From Pyropia yezoensis (lineage: Eukaryota > Rhodophyta > Bangiophyceae > Bangiales > Bangiaceae), in the NCBI GenBank assembly GCA_009829735.1, contig CM020619.1:11088375-11152374 (forward strand): a stretch of 64,000 nt of DNA, in the 5' to 3' direction. The translations under genes were made by a program, and so were the position numbers. Under the pieces are notes generated by a model. It searched no databases and was not told where the DNA came from. It was given only the letters and a program-made list of their open reading frames with translations. Below are positions 9,801-21,552 of the stretch, one piece after another (the stretch's first letter is position 1; every line of letters starts with the position of its first letter).

Positions 9801-12800
9801 GCACGGTTGTGGACAACTGGGAGCACCACCGCGTGTTATTGGTCATTGTCACCATCCTCGGTCGGGTGCTGGCCCTGGCCGGGCGTCAGAGCTGGTCGGC
9901 CGATGCTGCCGATGCGCTGCGTACCTGCCGCCAGGTGGCGCATGACTGGGCCGGCAGGGTGGAGGACGCCATCACCGCGCTCCCCGCAGATGCCCCCATG
10001 TCCAAAAGCGCTCGGCTGCGCGAGCGGCTGGTTGACGTGGCGGCGACGGGCGCTCTCACGTGTGACGTGGACCCTGAGCATCTATCCTTGGTGTTGAGCA
10101 CACAAGAGGACGTTGTCCAGTGGCTCCGCGCGGTGGCACGCATCCACGACAACACCCTGTTGACGAGCGGGCAGACGGACTCATCGCACAGCGCTGAGTC
10201 TATGCGCCGCCGCGTACTACTCCGCCGGGTGTGTCGTGCAGGGCTGCGCCTGTACCCGGTTTTGCGGCGGGTCCTGTCCGGTTCTGCGCTCACGACCTTT
10301 GTGGAAAGCCACTGGGCCGATGGCAGCCGCGGCTCGCCGGGCGAGTGGACGCCGTACACCGCACCAAGCGAGCGCTGGTACCACACCATGTTTGTGATGG
10401 GTGCTGCCGGGGCGCAGGACACTGTTTTGCAGTTGGACATCTTGCGTGGCGCGTTTTTGGTCAACGGCGCGCCAGTGGGCCGTCTGCCCAGCAACATATC
10501 GGGGCACTGTGACTTCACGCGGGTATTTGGGCGCACAATTCTGGAGGTGCAGCCTGCTGCGGGTCGCCCTGGCGCCTACGTGACGGCCAAGCCGTGTGGT
10601 GGCTCGTTCTTTTCGTTCGGACTGGAGGCGGACGGTCGCCTCATTGTTGTAGAGCGCCGCCCGGATGGCCGCGAGCTGGCGCTCTTCCCTGCTCGCTTCC
10701 TGAGCGGCGACCTGCCGCGTGCTATGGTCGACCGGCACAGCCACTGGCTCTCTGATGGGGTCATGCTGTTTCGCCCCATCTCGGCCACACGTAGCGATTT
10801 TGCGCCCAGTGGCCTTGCAGCTGCCTGCCCCTACTTGCTGAACCTGCGCACTCGCGGGTTGACGCAGGCCCCTGGTGGCAGCGTGCTGGTGGACGTACGT
10901 GGCTCGTCCTTCAAGCACCTGTACGATGCTGCGCTGTGTCGGCTGGCGGACAGACGGGACGTGCATGTGTGGCGTGCCCCAGTGAGTGGCTCAGTAACCG
11001 TGGCGCTTCCTCTCCTGCGGCTTCACCTGGAAGTTGAGGTCAAGTGCAGCGGCGCCGTGTTGCTCGCTTCTCGGGAGCTTCCGGGATATTGCGTTGCTGC
11101 CTCTCAAGGTATCGGCACCTTGACGGGCTTGGCCCACGGGCTGGTGCTGGTAGATGGCGCCCCAGGCGTTCATGAGGTCCCTCACAGGCGCTTGCTGATT
11201 CCACATGGGCCGCTGCTCCACTCGACCGTCCGATCGTCATCCACGGTGGCCGTCGACGTCAACGCGTTGTGCGAGCCGCCGTTTTTTGTCTACGATGTGG
11301 CAGACCGGCTGCAGCGGCTCTGGCCGACCGCGCCCAGTCGTACGGCGCTGCTTTACCTGGTGCTTCTCCACGTGTGGACGTCCGGTACGCTGCCCGACCC
11401 CTTTACGGGTATGGCAGGCGCTGAGGCGGGCTTGCGCTTGCTGCAGGGAGGCAGCTGCTGGAGCAATTCCCCGGCGTCTCCGCGAGATGTGGAGCTTCTG
11501 GCGGCGATCAAGGCGGTAGCGCCTCGGCGGTCTTTTTACCCCACCCATATCCGCGGTATGGAGCGTACCGCTTTCCCGTCTGATTTTGTGGCTGGCCTCG
11601 TTGGCGAGGCCCTGTGGTTTGCTGTGCTGGCGTTAGAACTGGATGGCGCCGGTTTGTCCTTTTTGTTTCCTGGCTCCGCTGGTCCGCCACAAGTGAAGGA
11701 TGCGCAGCTTTGGCTGAGCACCAAGGCCTACTGGCGCGGGCGAGACGCGGTGGGACCTGAGCAGCGGCTGACCGCGGCGACGGAGAAGCGGTTGACTTTG
11801 ACTGCCCCGGCGATCTCCGAGGGGCGTTTGTGGCAGCCGTTTCGGCCTTCCAACTCGGTGACGTTTCTTGCTGTCCGCACCTTGGCTCGTATTGTGGAGG
11901 CTGACCCTGAGGACGTGAAGCCTGTGGCGGAGCTCCTCAGTAGCGTCGAGCACCTCGATGGGGCCCGCCTGGCGCTCGGCAGGGTGCGCGATCATGGCAA
12001 CATCGTGACATCGTGGAGGGATGTGAAGGGTGAGCGCCACTGGTTGGGCATATACGAGTACTGCCGCCAGGCGGGGTCGCCTGTCCAGGTGCGGTACTTC
12101 TTGTCGCTGCTTGTCTGGCGGGGGCAGCTCACCCAGGCCGATGCCGGCACGCTGCAGCTGATCTCGCAGCGCCGTGGTGAATTTTTCCCCCCACCCGTCG
12201 ATGAAGGCTTCTTCGAAACGGCTGATCGCGTCTACAAGTCCTCCACGGTCACGTCGTTGATCTCGGCATGTGGCGTTGCCTGTGACCTGCGGGGGGTCGA
12301 GGAGGAAGACGAGCCCAGTGTGTTGGCAAGGCATCGCCATCGCCGGGAAGCCGCTGTGGAGGAGCTGGAGGCGGTTGTTTGTGCCGCCTGGCCAGTGGGC
12401 GCGATTGACCTGGGCGAGCATTCGTCGTGCCACAACTATGTTCAGCTGGACGCTGCATCTTCCGCTGTGAGCAAGCAGCTCGATCAATGGTTCCGCAACC
12501 GCCGGCTCTACCTCTGGTTGCGCGGGGTAGACCTGCGGGTGTCTGGCATTGTGCGTCGGCGCCCGCCTCCGCTCCGCCCTTTTTCCTCTAGTTGTGGGTC
12601 TACTCTGGCACCACCGTCTGCCGTCCGTTTTGCGATTCCCTCTGCGGCTTGGCGTGTTGGCGCCAACCCGGTGTCGCCCAGGCTGCTCTCGATTGCGCGT
12701 GCTGTGTTCTCCACTGGGCAGTTTGAGGACGGTGATGAGAACGAGGTGGACGGGGGGGCGCTCCCCCCGCCGCCCGCGCCGCCGCCAGTACCTGCTTTTC

Positions 12801-15800
12801 CGGCGCTGCTAGAGCCCGCGTCCGCTGATTCGGACGCGATTGTACGGCACTCGCGGGCGGTGCTGCGCAGCAGCTGGAGCAGTTGGCAACGACTTCAGTC
12901 GCAGCGCTCGTCGGCGTGTGACACCGCTGAACCTTCCCGACGAGGGAACTGGCAGCGAGACATCGACCGAGCGCTGTCTGCCCGTCGCAGCAACTGCAGT
13001 GCGCAGGCGCAGGACCTGTGGGCAGCTGTGCAGGAGGGACTGTCACCGCAGTCAAGGGAAGAGTATGCACTTTTTGCTGCTGGCCTGTGGTCTCGCCTTG
13101 CTCCTTCCCTGCTCCTGCCCCGTCTCCTGGACTCGGATGCCGGCGAAGCGGACCTGGCGGCTTTGCTCGGTGCCGCCGCTGTATGCTGGACCCTTGCTGC
13201 CCGCGCGGAGCGGTGTCTGGCCCTGTTGGGCCAGGGGCCAGAGGAGGAATTTGCCCTCCGCCGGGAGCTTCAAAACAAGGGCAGGCGCGGCTGGTCTCCG
13301 GTTGACCGGCCGGAATGGCTGTTGTTGGAACTAGAGCAGGGCTGGCTTGTGCGCGACGTGCAGGCGCAGGTGGCCAACCGCATGATCACCCCCAAGGGCG
13401 CCGCTGATGCGGATGTGTCTGGTGGGGAGGACGGGGCGGCTGCCTTTGCGCCCGGCGACAACCTGGTGCTGCAGCTCAATATGGGGGAGGGCAAGACCGC
13501 ATGCATTGTCCCTCTGTTGGCGGCAACGCTGGCCAACGGCCAGCAGCTTTTTCGGTGCACGGTCTTGCGCGCTTTGCTTCCCAGCAACGCCAACTCGCTG
13601 ACGGCTGTTCTAGGTGGTCTGCTGGGACGCCGCGTTTGGGCCTTCCCCTGTCGGCGCGACCTCCACCTGGGCGAGCATGAAGCGCTGCAACTGTTGCTGG
13701 CGTACCAGCGCTGTGCCGCGGAGCGCGGTATCGTGGTCACTCTGCCCGAGCACCGCCTCTCTTTTCAGTTGATGGGATTGGAGCGGTGCTTTGCCGGCTG
13801 CACTGAGGACGCTGTAGCCTTGCGCAGCGTCCTTGAATGGCTGTCGGGCAACGTGCGGGACTGTATTGACGAGTCCGACTCCATCCTGGATGTACGGTAC
13901 CAGCTGGTCTATGCTATTGGGGACCTGCTGTCGCCTGGTGGGGGTCCGCTGCGTTGGCGCGTCCAGCAAGGGGTTCTGCGACTGGTGCGCCGCCACGCGG
14001 AGACGCTCCTGGCAGAGTATGGACAAGACGCGGTCGAGCTGGACTGGAAGGTTGAGGGCGGTAGTGCGGCATTTCCTCACCTGCGGATCCTTGACGCCGC
14101 TGTCTACCCCCGCCTGTGTCAGCTGGTGGTCGATGATGTGCTTGCGGGCCGTGGCCTGGACAAGCAGCTGCAGCTTCCCCTTCTGCGGAGTGGGGAGAAG
14201 GACCTCATTCGCCGGCTCCTGCTGGAGCCGCGCGTCGCGCAGGCCGACGTGAACGCGGCTCTGAGGGCGGTTTCGCCTGGATCTTCGCGAGACACCCTCT
14301 TGTCGCTGCGTGGCTTGCTGTCTTTCGGTGTTTTGCTCATGGCACTACAGAAGCGACACCGGGTCAACTATGGTGTGCGCCCGTCGGCCATCGAGGCCGT
14401 GGCCAGAGGCGTGTCGAAGCGGGGGCCCGAGCACCGCCTCATGGCTGTACCGTTTCGTGCCAAGGACGTGCCGGCCGAGCGCGCTGAGTTTGCCCACAGC
14501 TGCTTGGCACTCATTCTCACCCACCTCAGCTACTACTCGAGCGGGCTGACCGACGCCCAATTGGACGACTGCTTTTCGCGGCTCTTGCGGCTGGACAAGT
14601 GCGCTGCTGAGGCCGAGTATCTGCTGTGGATCCAGGCGTTGGACGGGGATCCATTGGCGCCATCGACGGCCAACGTCGCCGTGCCTGCCAGCGTGCGCTC
14701 TCTCGGTGGCGTTAACCTGAGCGACTACTCCCAGCGCCTGGTCCTATTCCCGCTGCTGCGTCGCAACATGGCGACGATCGACTTTTTTCTCAACAGCGCG
14801 GTCTTCCCCGTCGAGGCCAAAGTCTTTCCCGGCCGCCTCTCGGCGTCAGCCTGGGACCTGTGTCGCCCCGTTGGCAGCCCAGTTGTTGGCTTTTCTGGGA
14901 CCAATGAGACCGCGCTTCTGCTGCCGCCAAGCATCGCCCAGCGCGACCTGCCCGACCTGCAGCACACGAGCGGAATGGTCGTCGCCGCCCTTCTCATGCC
15001 CGAGAACCAGAGGTACACGGCCATGCCTCCATGCGCGTCCGGACGTGATATCCTGCAGCGAATCTGCGAGGGAAGTCGTCCAACGCGCGTGCTGCGCGTA
15101 CTGCTAGACGTGGGCGCCCTGATGAAAGGCCTTGACAATGCCGGCGTGGCTGCCGCATGGCTGGAGCTCACGTCGCCTGACGACATTGATGCTGCCATTT
15201 ATTTTGACACCTCCAACCTTTGCGTAGCCGTTGACCGCAGCGGGCTGGTCACCGCCCTGGCGGTGTCGCCCTTTTGTCACCGGATGGGCCGGTGCGTCAC
15301 ATTTTTGGACGAGTCCCATACTCGTGGCACGGACCTACGCTTCCCGGCGGGTACTCACGCGGTCTTGACGCTGGGGCGGGGGATCACCAAGGACCGCTTG
15401 GTGCAGGGTGCCATGCGCATGCGCAGGCTGGGGCAGTTCGCGGGTGGCCACACCGTGTCGTTTGTCGCGTCGGCAGAGGTACACGCCACCATCACAGCAG
15501 ATGACCAACAAGAGGGGCGGACACTCGGCAGCGCCGACGTGGTGTTGTGGGCGCTCCGCAACAGTGAGGCGTTTCTGCGAGATGGCTTTCACCACTGGGC
15601 AACCCGCGGGCTGGACCGCGCTCGGGCCATCGCGGCAGAGCGGGTGGGTGCCGCCGCAAAAGCCGCGCCCACGCTGCGCGTGGTTGGCGCTCTGCACGTG
15701 CAGCGTGACCCGGTTGAGCTTGTCGCTCTCTACGGCTGGGAGCGGCGGGATGTGTCCGCGGCCACGTCGGTTCGCCTGCGCTCGGCGGCGCTTGTCTCCG

Positions 15801-16876
15801 AGATGGGCAAGCGGCTGCCCTGCCAGCAGCGCCAGTCCGTCCGCTCCTCCATCGCCGCGCTGGCGTCGGTGGTGACGAGCCGGTGCGACGCGTATGTCGG
15901 CTCGGCCACGCGGCTTGAGATGGTGCAAGACGAGGAGCAGGAGCGGGAGCTGGAGCAGGAGCTGGAGGAGGAGCTGGAGGAGGAGCGCCCCGGCCTTGCG
16001 GAGCCGCGGCTGCCCGTCGTACACCCCGACGTGCAACGGATGGCGGCGGTTGGCGGGCCTGTGAGCACGAGCAGCCGCGCGTTTGTGCCCCTGGCCACCG
16101 CCTTTCACGGCACCACGTTCGAGGACCTCGTGGAGGATGCTGCGTGGACGGGACCCCTGTGGTGCACTGCGGAATTCACGCGGGTGCTGGCCGCTCCCGA
16201 CGGCCGCAAGCTCGACGGCTACCTGCGGCCGCCGACGTGGCTGCTGGCCACCGCCCACGCGGTGGTACTGCTCCACCCGCACGAGGCCAACGCCATTGTG
16301 CCGACGCTCCGGCGCGGCAACGGCGTCGCCCGCCTCCACCTCTTTGCGCCGCGTCGCCGGCCGTCGCAGCGCTGCTTGGCGCTGACCCCCGGCGCGGTGC
16401 TGCCGCCGCCGTCCAGCCCGGGTGGCGTATCCCCCCTCCTTGGCGGGTGTGGGGCGGCCGCGCTTGTCCGGGCGGCCCTTCTCGGCGGTGCCCTCTACTA
16501 CTGCTGCCCCACCGAGGCAGCCGTCACGGCCGCGACGATTGGTGTGGCGGCGCGCCCCCACTCGGCGGCCGTCGCGGCCGCGTTTGCCTCCCCCGCCGGC
16601 CCCGTCGGGCGGGACGGCTTTGTCGACGCCGGCCCCGACCGGGCGCGGCTCCTGCCCGCCGCCGCGATGGCCGCCGCCGCCACGGGCGACGGCGGGGTAT
16701 TCACTCGCAGCCCGCTGGTGCTGCTCCGGAAGCTGATTGATGTCCGCCACGCGGAAGGGGGTGGCGCCTCTCATTCCCACGCGGCGGGCGTGTACGACCG
16801 CTGCGCAGCGCCGGTTGTGTACGCGGCGCCGCCGCCCGAGTCGGACGCGTCCACGCACGCGGGGGGGTCGGCGTAG
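6825..16876 (+). CDS. Giant DUF6606/DUF3638/DUF3645 helicase-like protein, two exons
   Basis: Exons 6825-9206 and 9464-16876 give about 3264 residues, the usual size of this eukaryotic family. Its biochemical role is unclear; it is often linked to ubiquitin or DEAD-like ATPases. The DUF6606-like N-terminal region has KKIRDTVGW and PWRRAGEWTAVKAVLHVW near residue 225. The join at the intron restores the family motif QWTVSGTTHNANEV, followed by FGSLRAGGHLQLRNIL. DUF3638 carries a Walker-A-like NMGEGKT at about 2134-2140 and an IDESDS acidic motif at about 2262. DUF3645 carries GFSGTNET (about 2603), LDESHTRGTDL (about 2742) and ITKDRLVQGAMRMRRLG. A Glu-rich coiled-coil-like stretch lies near 2949. 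The start ATG has a favourable CGGCCATGG context, and the stop is TAG. The C-terminal ~300 residues are Ala/Pro-rich and not recognised. Confidence 0.9.
9207..9463 (+). other. Intron of the DUF3638-family gene
   Basis: The donor CAG|GTACGG and acceptor CGCGCAG|TGG bound a 257 bp phase-0 intron. It contains in-frame divergence and a stop in the upstream frame. Removing it joins HALQ to WTVSGTTHNANEV, which agrees with the family. Confidence 0.75.
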
Positions 16877-17911
16877 GGGGATGTCACGTGGGGGCCCCGC
16901 TGATTTGGCGGCGGCTTTGTGGGGTGCGGGTTGGTGCCGTGGCGGGGTTGGGGGCGGGTCTGGTTGTGTGCTTGCACGGCGGGCCAATCGGGCGGGTGGG
17001 CGACGGACTGCGCCCGGTTTTTCTCTTGTTTGCGTCTTCTCTTCTTTGTGCTTGATGACGCCCGTTCGTTGCTGCTGTTGTGTTTTGACCTAGGGAAGGG
17101 GGGCTCAGGGTTCCAAGAGGGGGAGAACGCCTCCCGTCCGTGGGGGTCAGTCATTCACGCATGGTATTCCTTTTGCGCCACCGGAGTGTGCCTGCCCTCT
17201 ACTGCCGCTGCCGACACTACCGCGACGGCCACACCCGCCACCACCTCGTCGCCGACCCACCCGCCGTGTCCCACCCCGCTCTCGCTGCCAGACCGGCCCG
17301 CTCGCTACGTAGAGCTGAACTATCTATGGAAAAGATCGTTATCCCCCCCCCCTTCTTCCCCACCAGCCGCCGTGCCATCGCCGCCACAACCCACACCGCC
17401 ACCGCCATAGCCACCGCCCACCGCCACCACCCATCGCCACCGCCGCTCCAGTCGCGCCCGCAGCCCGCGCACCAGTCCAGCTAACCGGTGGCGTGCGCGC
17501 GCGCCCAAAGAACGGGGAGCGACGGGGAGACGGGGGGGGGGGGGCGACGAGGTTCACAGCCGCCTGCTCCCCCAAGCCTTTGTCCACGCAATCCCCCGGC
17601 GCCCACACCGCGCGCCCCTCCCCGTCAGCAGTCAAGGCCGCGCGCTGCCCCAGCGGCGGGGGGGCGCGCGAGGCCACGACAGGGGAACGGGACGGGGGGG
17701 GGAGAAGAACAGGACGGGACAGTGCTTGGCCCTCACACGGGATGCGCACCCCGACAATGGGGGGGAGGGGGGGGAGTTGGTGTGCTCGGCGCAAGGCCCG
17801 CCGCCCCCCCCGCGGGTGGAGGTGGGGGCGTTGCGCCAACAGACCGCGCCACTCACGGCGTTCCCCTCGCCGTCGGCGGCAGTCGCGGCGGTTTGGTAGG
17901 CAGCGGCGGGT
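16877..17911. other. Intergenic, no gene seen
   Basis: GC-rich spacer between convergent genes, presumably holding both 3' UTRs. It contains G tracts near 17530 and 17690 and CCACCG-rich DNA near 17390-17450. The open frames are short or mirrored on the other strand. Confidence 0.5.
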
Positions 17912-17969
17912 CGGTCAGTGGGGGTGGCCGACCACGGGGTCGGTCAGTGAGGGTGGCCGGCCACGGGGT
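17912..17969. repeat. Two tandem 29 bp units at the 3' end of the DUF6920-like gene
   Basis: CGGTCAGTGGGGGTGGCCG and what follows is duplicated with two differences (17912-17940 and 17941-17969). The stop codon of the neighbouring minus-strand gene lies inside the second unit. The duplication therefore gives two alternative frames the same ending. Confidence 0.7.
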
Positions 17970-18280
17970 CTGTCAGCCCCCCCACCCACCCCCCCGCCCC
18001 GCGCAGCACCCGGTAGGCCGTGACGACGCCCCGCCAGTAGACAAACGGCCCGTCGGGGAGGAGCCACGCCGCCTCCCCACAGCGGGGCAGCCGCAGCGGG
18101 GGGTCCCCGTCGGCCCCCGCCACGGGGCCATAGTCCCCCATCGTGGCGCGCCAGGGGGTGCCCGCCGCGCCGCCGCCGGGGAGCGCCCGCGGGCGCGCCG
18201 CCGCAGACGCCTCCACAACGTCCCCGTCGGCGTTTAACCGCAGCCGCACCGTCGCGACGGGCGCGTCGGCGGCGGCACCG

Positions 18281-18317
<37 letters not shown>

Positions 18318-19146
18318 TGCTGTAGGTGCTGCTGTCCCGCAACTTCTCGGCGCAAACCCCCCCCGCCCCCACCGCCGCGCTCCCCCCCCCCCGCCGGAGC
18401 GGCAGCGACACATCCACCGCCGCGGCGTCGCCCGGCACGGGGGCCCACCGGAGGTCGCGGCAGTGGAGGACCGTGGCGGGCGACCAGGGGAGCTCTGCGA
18501 GCAGCCGCTGCGCTTCGCCCACGTCCGCGTCGGCGCCCGCCGCGGCGGCCAGCCGCAGCCACCCCCACCCGCGGACGTCCAGGCTGCCCCGCCCGCCCAC
18601 GTACGCGTCCACGGCCGTGACGGGGATCCGGTGGAGGGAGCCAGACGCGACCCACACAAAGGCCGCCGTCGATACGCCAAACGTTTCGGTGGCGGTGAGG
18701 GGCATCCACGCGGCGGTGGGGGACAGCCGCATCTCGCACGTCTGGGTCAGTTGGTAGGCCCGCGGAAGGGAAGTGGGGGGGGGCGGGGGGGGCGGGGGGG
18801 GCGCGTCCGCCGAGACGCCACCGTCGCCGCCGCCGTCGTCGCCGCTGCCGCCGCCACGATTCCCGCCGCCGCCTCCACCGCCGCCACCACCACCACCACC
18901 GCCACCGCCGCCGCCGCCGCCGCCGTCCGCGCCCAGCGCGCGGCGGGCGGCAGCGGCGATGGAGGGCGGGGGAAACGCGGCGGCCGGCGGCGGCGGCGAC
19001 GACTGCGGCGGCGGCGGCGGGGAGGTGAGGGCGTCGTGCAGGCTGTCGATGCGGCGGTGGCAGCGGCGGCGGCCAACCGCCGCGGTGGCCGCCACGGCCG
19101 CGGCCGTCGCGGCGGCGGCGGCGGCGGCGGCGGCGGCAGCCAGCAT
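17944..19146 (-). CDS. DUF6920/DUF6544-type protein with Gly-rich inserts
   Basis: The last ~230 residues match the DUF6920 (formerly DUF6544) family. They include AQRLLAELPWSPATVL (family: YLAELPWFPSALL), DLRWAPVPGD (family: VRW..VDD), a VRLRLNADGDVVE strand, TPWRATMGDYGPVAG (family: TPWEG...DYE..GG) and EAAWLLPDGPFVYWRG (family: EV.WLLPEG..PYWRG). The family's function is unknown. The chosen ATG at 19146 opens an Ala-rich hydrophobic stretch of ~25 residues, ending in GRRR, that could be a signal anchor or transit peptide. The frame also extends upstream without a stop. A poly-Gly insert (about residues 60-85) and a second one (about 285-297) reflect GCC repeats. The upstream neighbour ZnF-UBP gene is on the same strand 1.6 kb away. 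Confidence 0.75.
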
Positions 19147-19194
19147 GGCGGCGCGCCGCCGCGCCGCGGCCGCGCGGGGTCGGGCGGGGGGGCG

Positions 19195-19305
19195 GCGGCG
19201 GCGGCGGGTGGCGGCAGCAGCGGCGGGTGGCGGCAGCAGCGGCGGGTGGCGGCAGCGGCGGCGGGTGGCGGCAGCGGCGGCGGGCGGCGGCGGCGGCCAG
19301 CCTTT
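19195..19305. repeat. GGCGGGTGGCGGCAGC short tandem repeat
   Basis: About five degenerate 18-21 bp units (GGCGGGTGGCGGCAGCAGC) lie just upstream of the chosen start of the minus-strand DUF6920-like gene, probably in its 5' leader. Confidence 0.65.
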
Positions 19306-20763
19306 GAGTGGGAGCGGGGTGGGTTGCTTTCGCGACGGGGATGGGTTGCCCCCGCGACGGGGAAAGAGAGGCGGGAGCGGGGAGAGAGCGCAGCGCGTGG
19401 TCGGCCAATGCTCAGGCAGGGTCAGGCTGGGGGGGCGTGGTATGTACACTACGGTACATACATACGGGGTGGCGGCAGACCAAAGATGGTGCCCGCGTCG
19501 GGTGGGGCCGCAGCGATGCCGCACGGGACGGGCCGCGCCCCGCTCGCCCTTTTGACGCCCAGTGCGAGGGGGGGCGGTGAGCCGCGCCCGTGGGGGCCCG
19601 GTCCGCTCCACCCCACTGGCCAGCCATTTGAGGTGGAAGCGGTGGCGGGGCTGGGGCGGAGATCACCCACCTTGCCCATCGATATGTCGATACAGTATGT
19701 GTGTACGTACCAATACGGTTGGAAGGCCTCGCGGGGGCGGCGGGGCGCTGGGGGTTTGTCGCGGGGGATTGGAGGTGGTGGTGGCGGCCATGGGGTGCTC
19801 GCCGACCCCACCCCCCCCCTTTGTCGGGGCAGTGCCCCTCCCTGGGCTGCACGCTCTTTCCCACCGCCGCGCAATGGTGGGGGGTGCGCTCCCTCCTGGG
19901 GATGGGGGGTAGTGAAGGTGTGCCCTCTTGGTGGGGTGGGGGTAGGCGGGGGGGTAACGGGGGAGGGGTGCCGGTGGCCTATCTGCTTGGGTCTCTCCCT
20001 CGCGCCCGTCGCCGTAGGCCCGACATGCGGGCGGGCGGAGGCGACGGGACGGAGCTGAGTGGCCGCCTGGCGTTGAGGTGGCGCGTGGCAGGGGTAGATT
20101 GGATGTCAGCGCCTGCTGCCGGGGGTTGCTCTGGGGCAGGCGGGGGGGGGCGGAGGGGGGAAGTGGATGACGCGGACGTCACCGGGGGAGCGGTATTGGC
20201 TTGGTTCGTCCCCGCTTTTTGCTTGGCCGACGCCGACGACGCCAACGACGCAGACGGCGCCGAACCCGCGGTGCGACACTCATCCACGGTCCGCCCGCCC
20301 GCCCGCCCGCCCGCCCGCCCGCCCGCCCGACGGGTGCTCGGCGGGCGTCCCCGCCGCACAGGCCCCGCGCGTCGCCGCACAGGCAGCGGGCGGGCCGTGG
20401 AACGGACAAAGGGGACCCCAGCGAGACGGGGGGGGGGAGGCGTGGTGGCTTGGTCGGCCAGCCACCCACCCCTCTCGCCCCTCCAACAGCGCCACCACGC
20501 GTCACCCCCGGCCGCTGCCGCTCACACCCCGCCCCGCCCTCATTCCCAGCGAGGCACGAGGGAGACACTGGATGTACTGTACATACATGCCACGCACCGG
20601 CGGGTGGCGGCCGCGTGGCGCGGCCAGTGGCGACGCGCCACGCGCGCGCCCATGCCGGGGGGGCAGAACCCCCTTCTTTGGTTCCACAAAACCACAGGCG
20701 CCGACCGGCTTGGGGCGGCGCCGCTGCCCAAAGCGGGCCACTCCACCGCGCGTGGGCGCGAGC
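19306..20763. other. Intergenic, with a (GCCC)n microsatellite at about 20292-20329
   Basis: GC-rich spacer with no convincing coding signal. It contains short AT-containing blocks with repeated ACATACATAC/GTACATACAT words at 19443-19470 and 20577-20590, and a pure (GCCC)n run of about nine units. Confidence 0.55.
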
Positions 20764-21552
20764 TCACGCAGGCGGCGCCCCCGTCCCTCCCTGTCGTGGG
20801 TGCTCTGCATCGGGTCGGGTGGCAGGCGCGGGCGAGTCGCCCCCCGCGCGGTCGCCACCGCGGCCGCCGCCGCCGCCGCCGCCGCCCCCCCCGGCATCGT
20901 CCTCGCCGCCTGCAGTCGCTGCTGATGCCGCCTCCGTCGCCGCCAGTATGCCACGGAGGACGGTCAAGGGGTTGGCGACATCGGCGCCGCCGCCGGTGGT
21001 ACTGGCGGCAACACCGCGCCGCAGGTCCACGACCACCGCCCCCCGGGGGGCCCCAAACTTTGCCACGTGCAGCGCGTCGAGCGCAACGTCCACCCCGCCC
21101 CCGCCGCCCGTCACGTAGTCGTCACACCCAAAGCACCAGGTGCTCAGGTCCGCCGCGCTCGTGGCCACCACCGCCGCCGTGCTGCCACTGCCACCGCCGC
21201 TGCCGCTGCCGCCACCACACCCACCACACCCCCCCTCCCCACCCACCGCCGTTGCGTGAATGGCCATGCACCCCGCCACGTACCGGGAGCACCGGACGGT
21301 GCCACACGCGAGGCACACCCAGTTCTCCCCCGCCCCCACCCCGCAGCCGGCACAGGGGGCGACGAGAATCGATGCCGCGCCGGCCGCGACGGCCGTCTGT
21401 GGCGGGGCGGGCGCCTTGGCGCGCGGCGCGCTTGCGCCGGGCGCCGCCGCGGCGATGGCGGCGGCGGCGGTGGCGGCAGCGGCGGCCAGATGGGGGCAGT
21501 CACGGGGGTAGACGGCGTGGCCGGGGGGGGAAGGGGGGGGAGACAGAGACAT
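20764..21552 (-). CDS. ZnF-UBP (HDAC6-like) ubiquitin-binding zinc-finger protein
   Basis: This 262-residue protein is essentially one UBP-type zinc finger, the fold that grips the free C-terminus of ubiquitin in HDAC6, USP5 and BRAP. Visible zinc ligands and pocket residues are DCPHL at 18-22, CAGCG at 67-71, ENWVCLACGTVRCSRYVAG at 76-94, CMAIHA near 95-100 and STWCFGCDDYV at 137-147. The signature Trp of the pocket is kept. The usual Tyr after WC is Phe here. An Ala-rich linker (22-64) and a Gly-rich insert (104-126) interrupt the fold. The tail after about residue 175 is low-complexity. No deacetylase or protease domain is attached. The start ATG at 21552 was chosen because the upstream in-frame Met adds only unsupported sequence. 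Confidence 0.8.
   Translation of the reverse strand: MSLSPPPSPPGHAVYPRDCPHLAAAAATAAAAIAAAAPGASAPRAKAPAPPQTAVAAGAASILVAPCAGCGVGAGENWVCLACGTVRCSRYVAGCMAIHATAVGGEGGCGGCGGGSGSGGGSGSTAAVVATSAADLSTWCFGCDDYVTGGGGGVDVALDALHVAKFGAPRGAVVVDLRRGVAASTTGGGADVANPLTVLRGILAATEAASAATAGGEDDAGGGGGGGGGGRGGDRAGGDSPAPATRPDAEHPRQGGTGAPPA

Noticed and set aside
17140-17484. Possible phosphoglycerate-mutase-like ORF (FLLRHRS)
   Set aside because: Only the RH-like start fits. The rest is low-complexity with no catalytic pattern.
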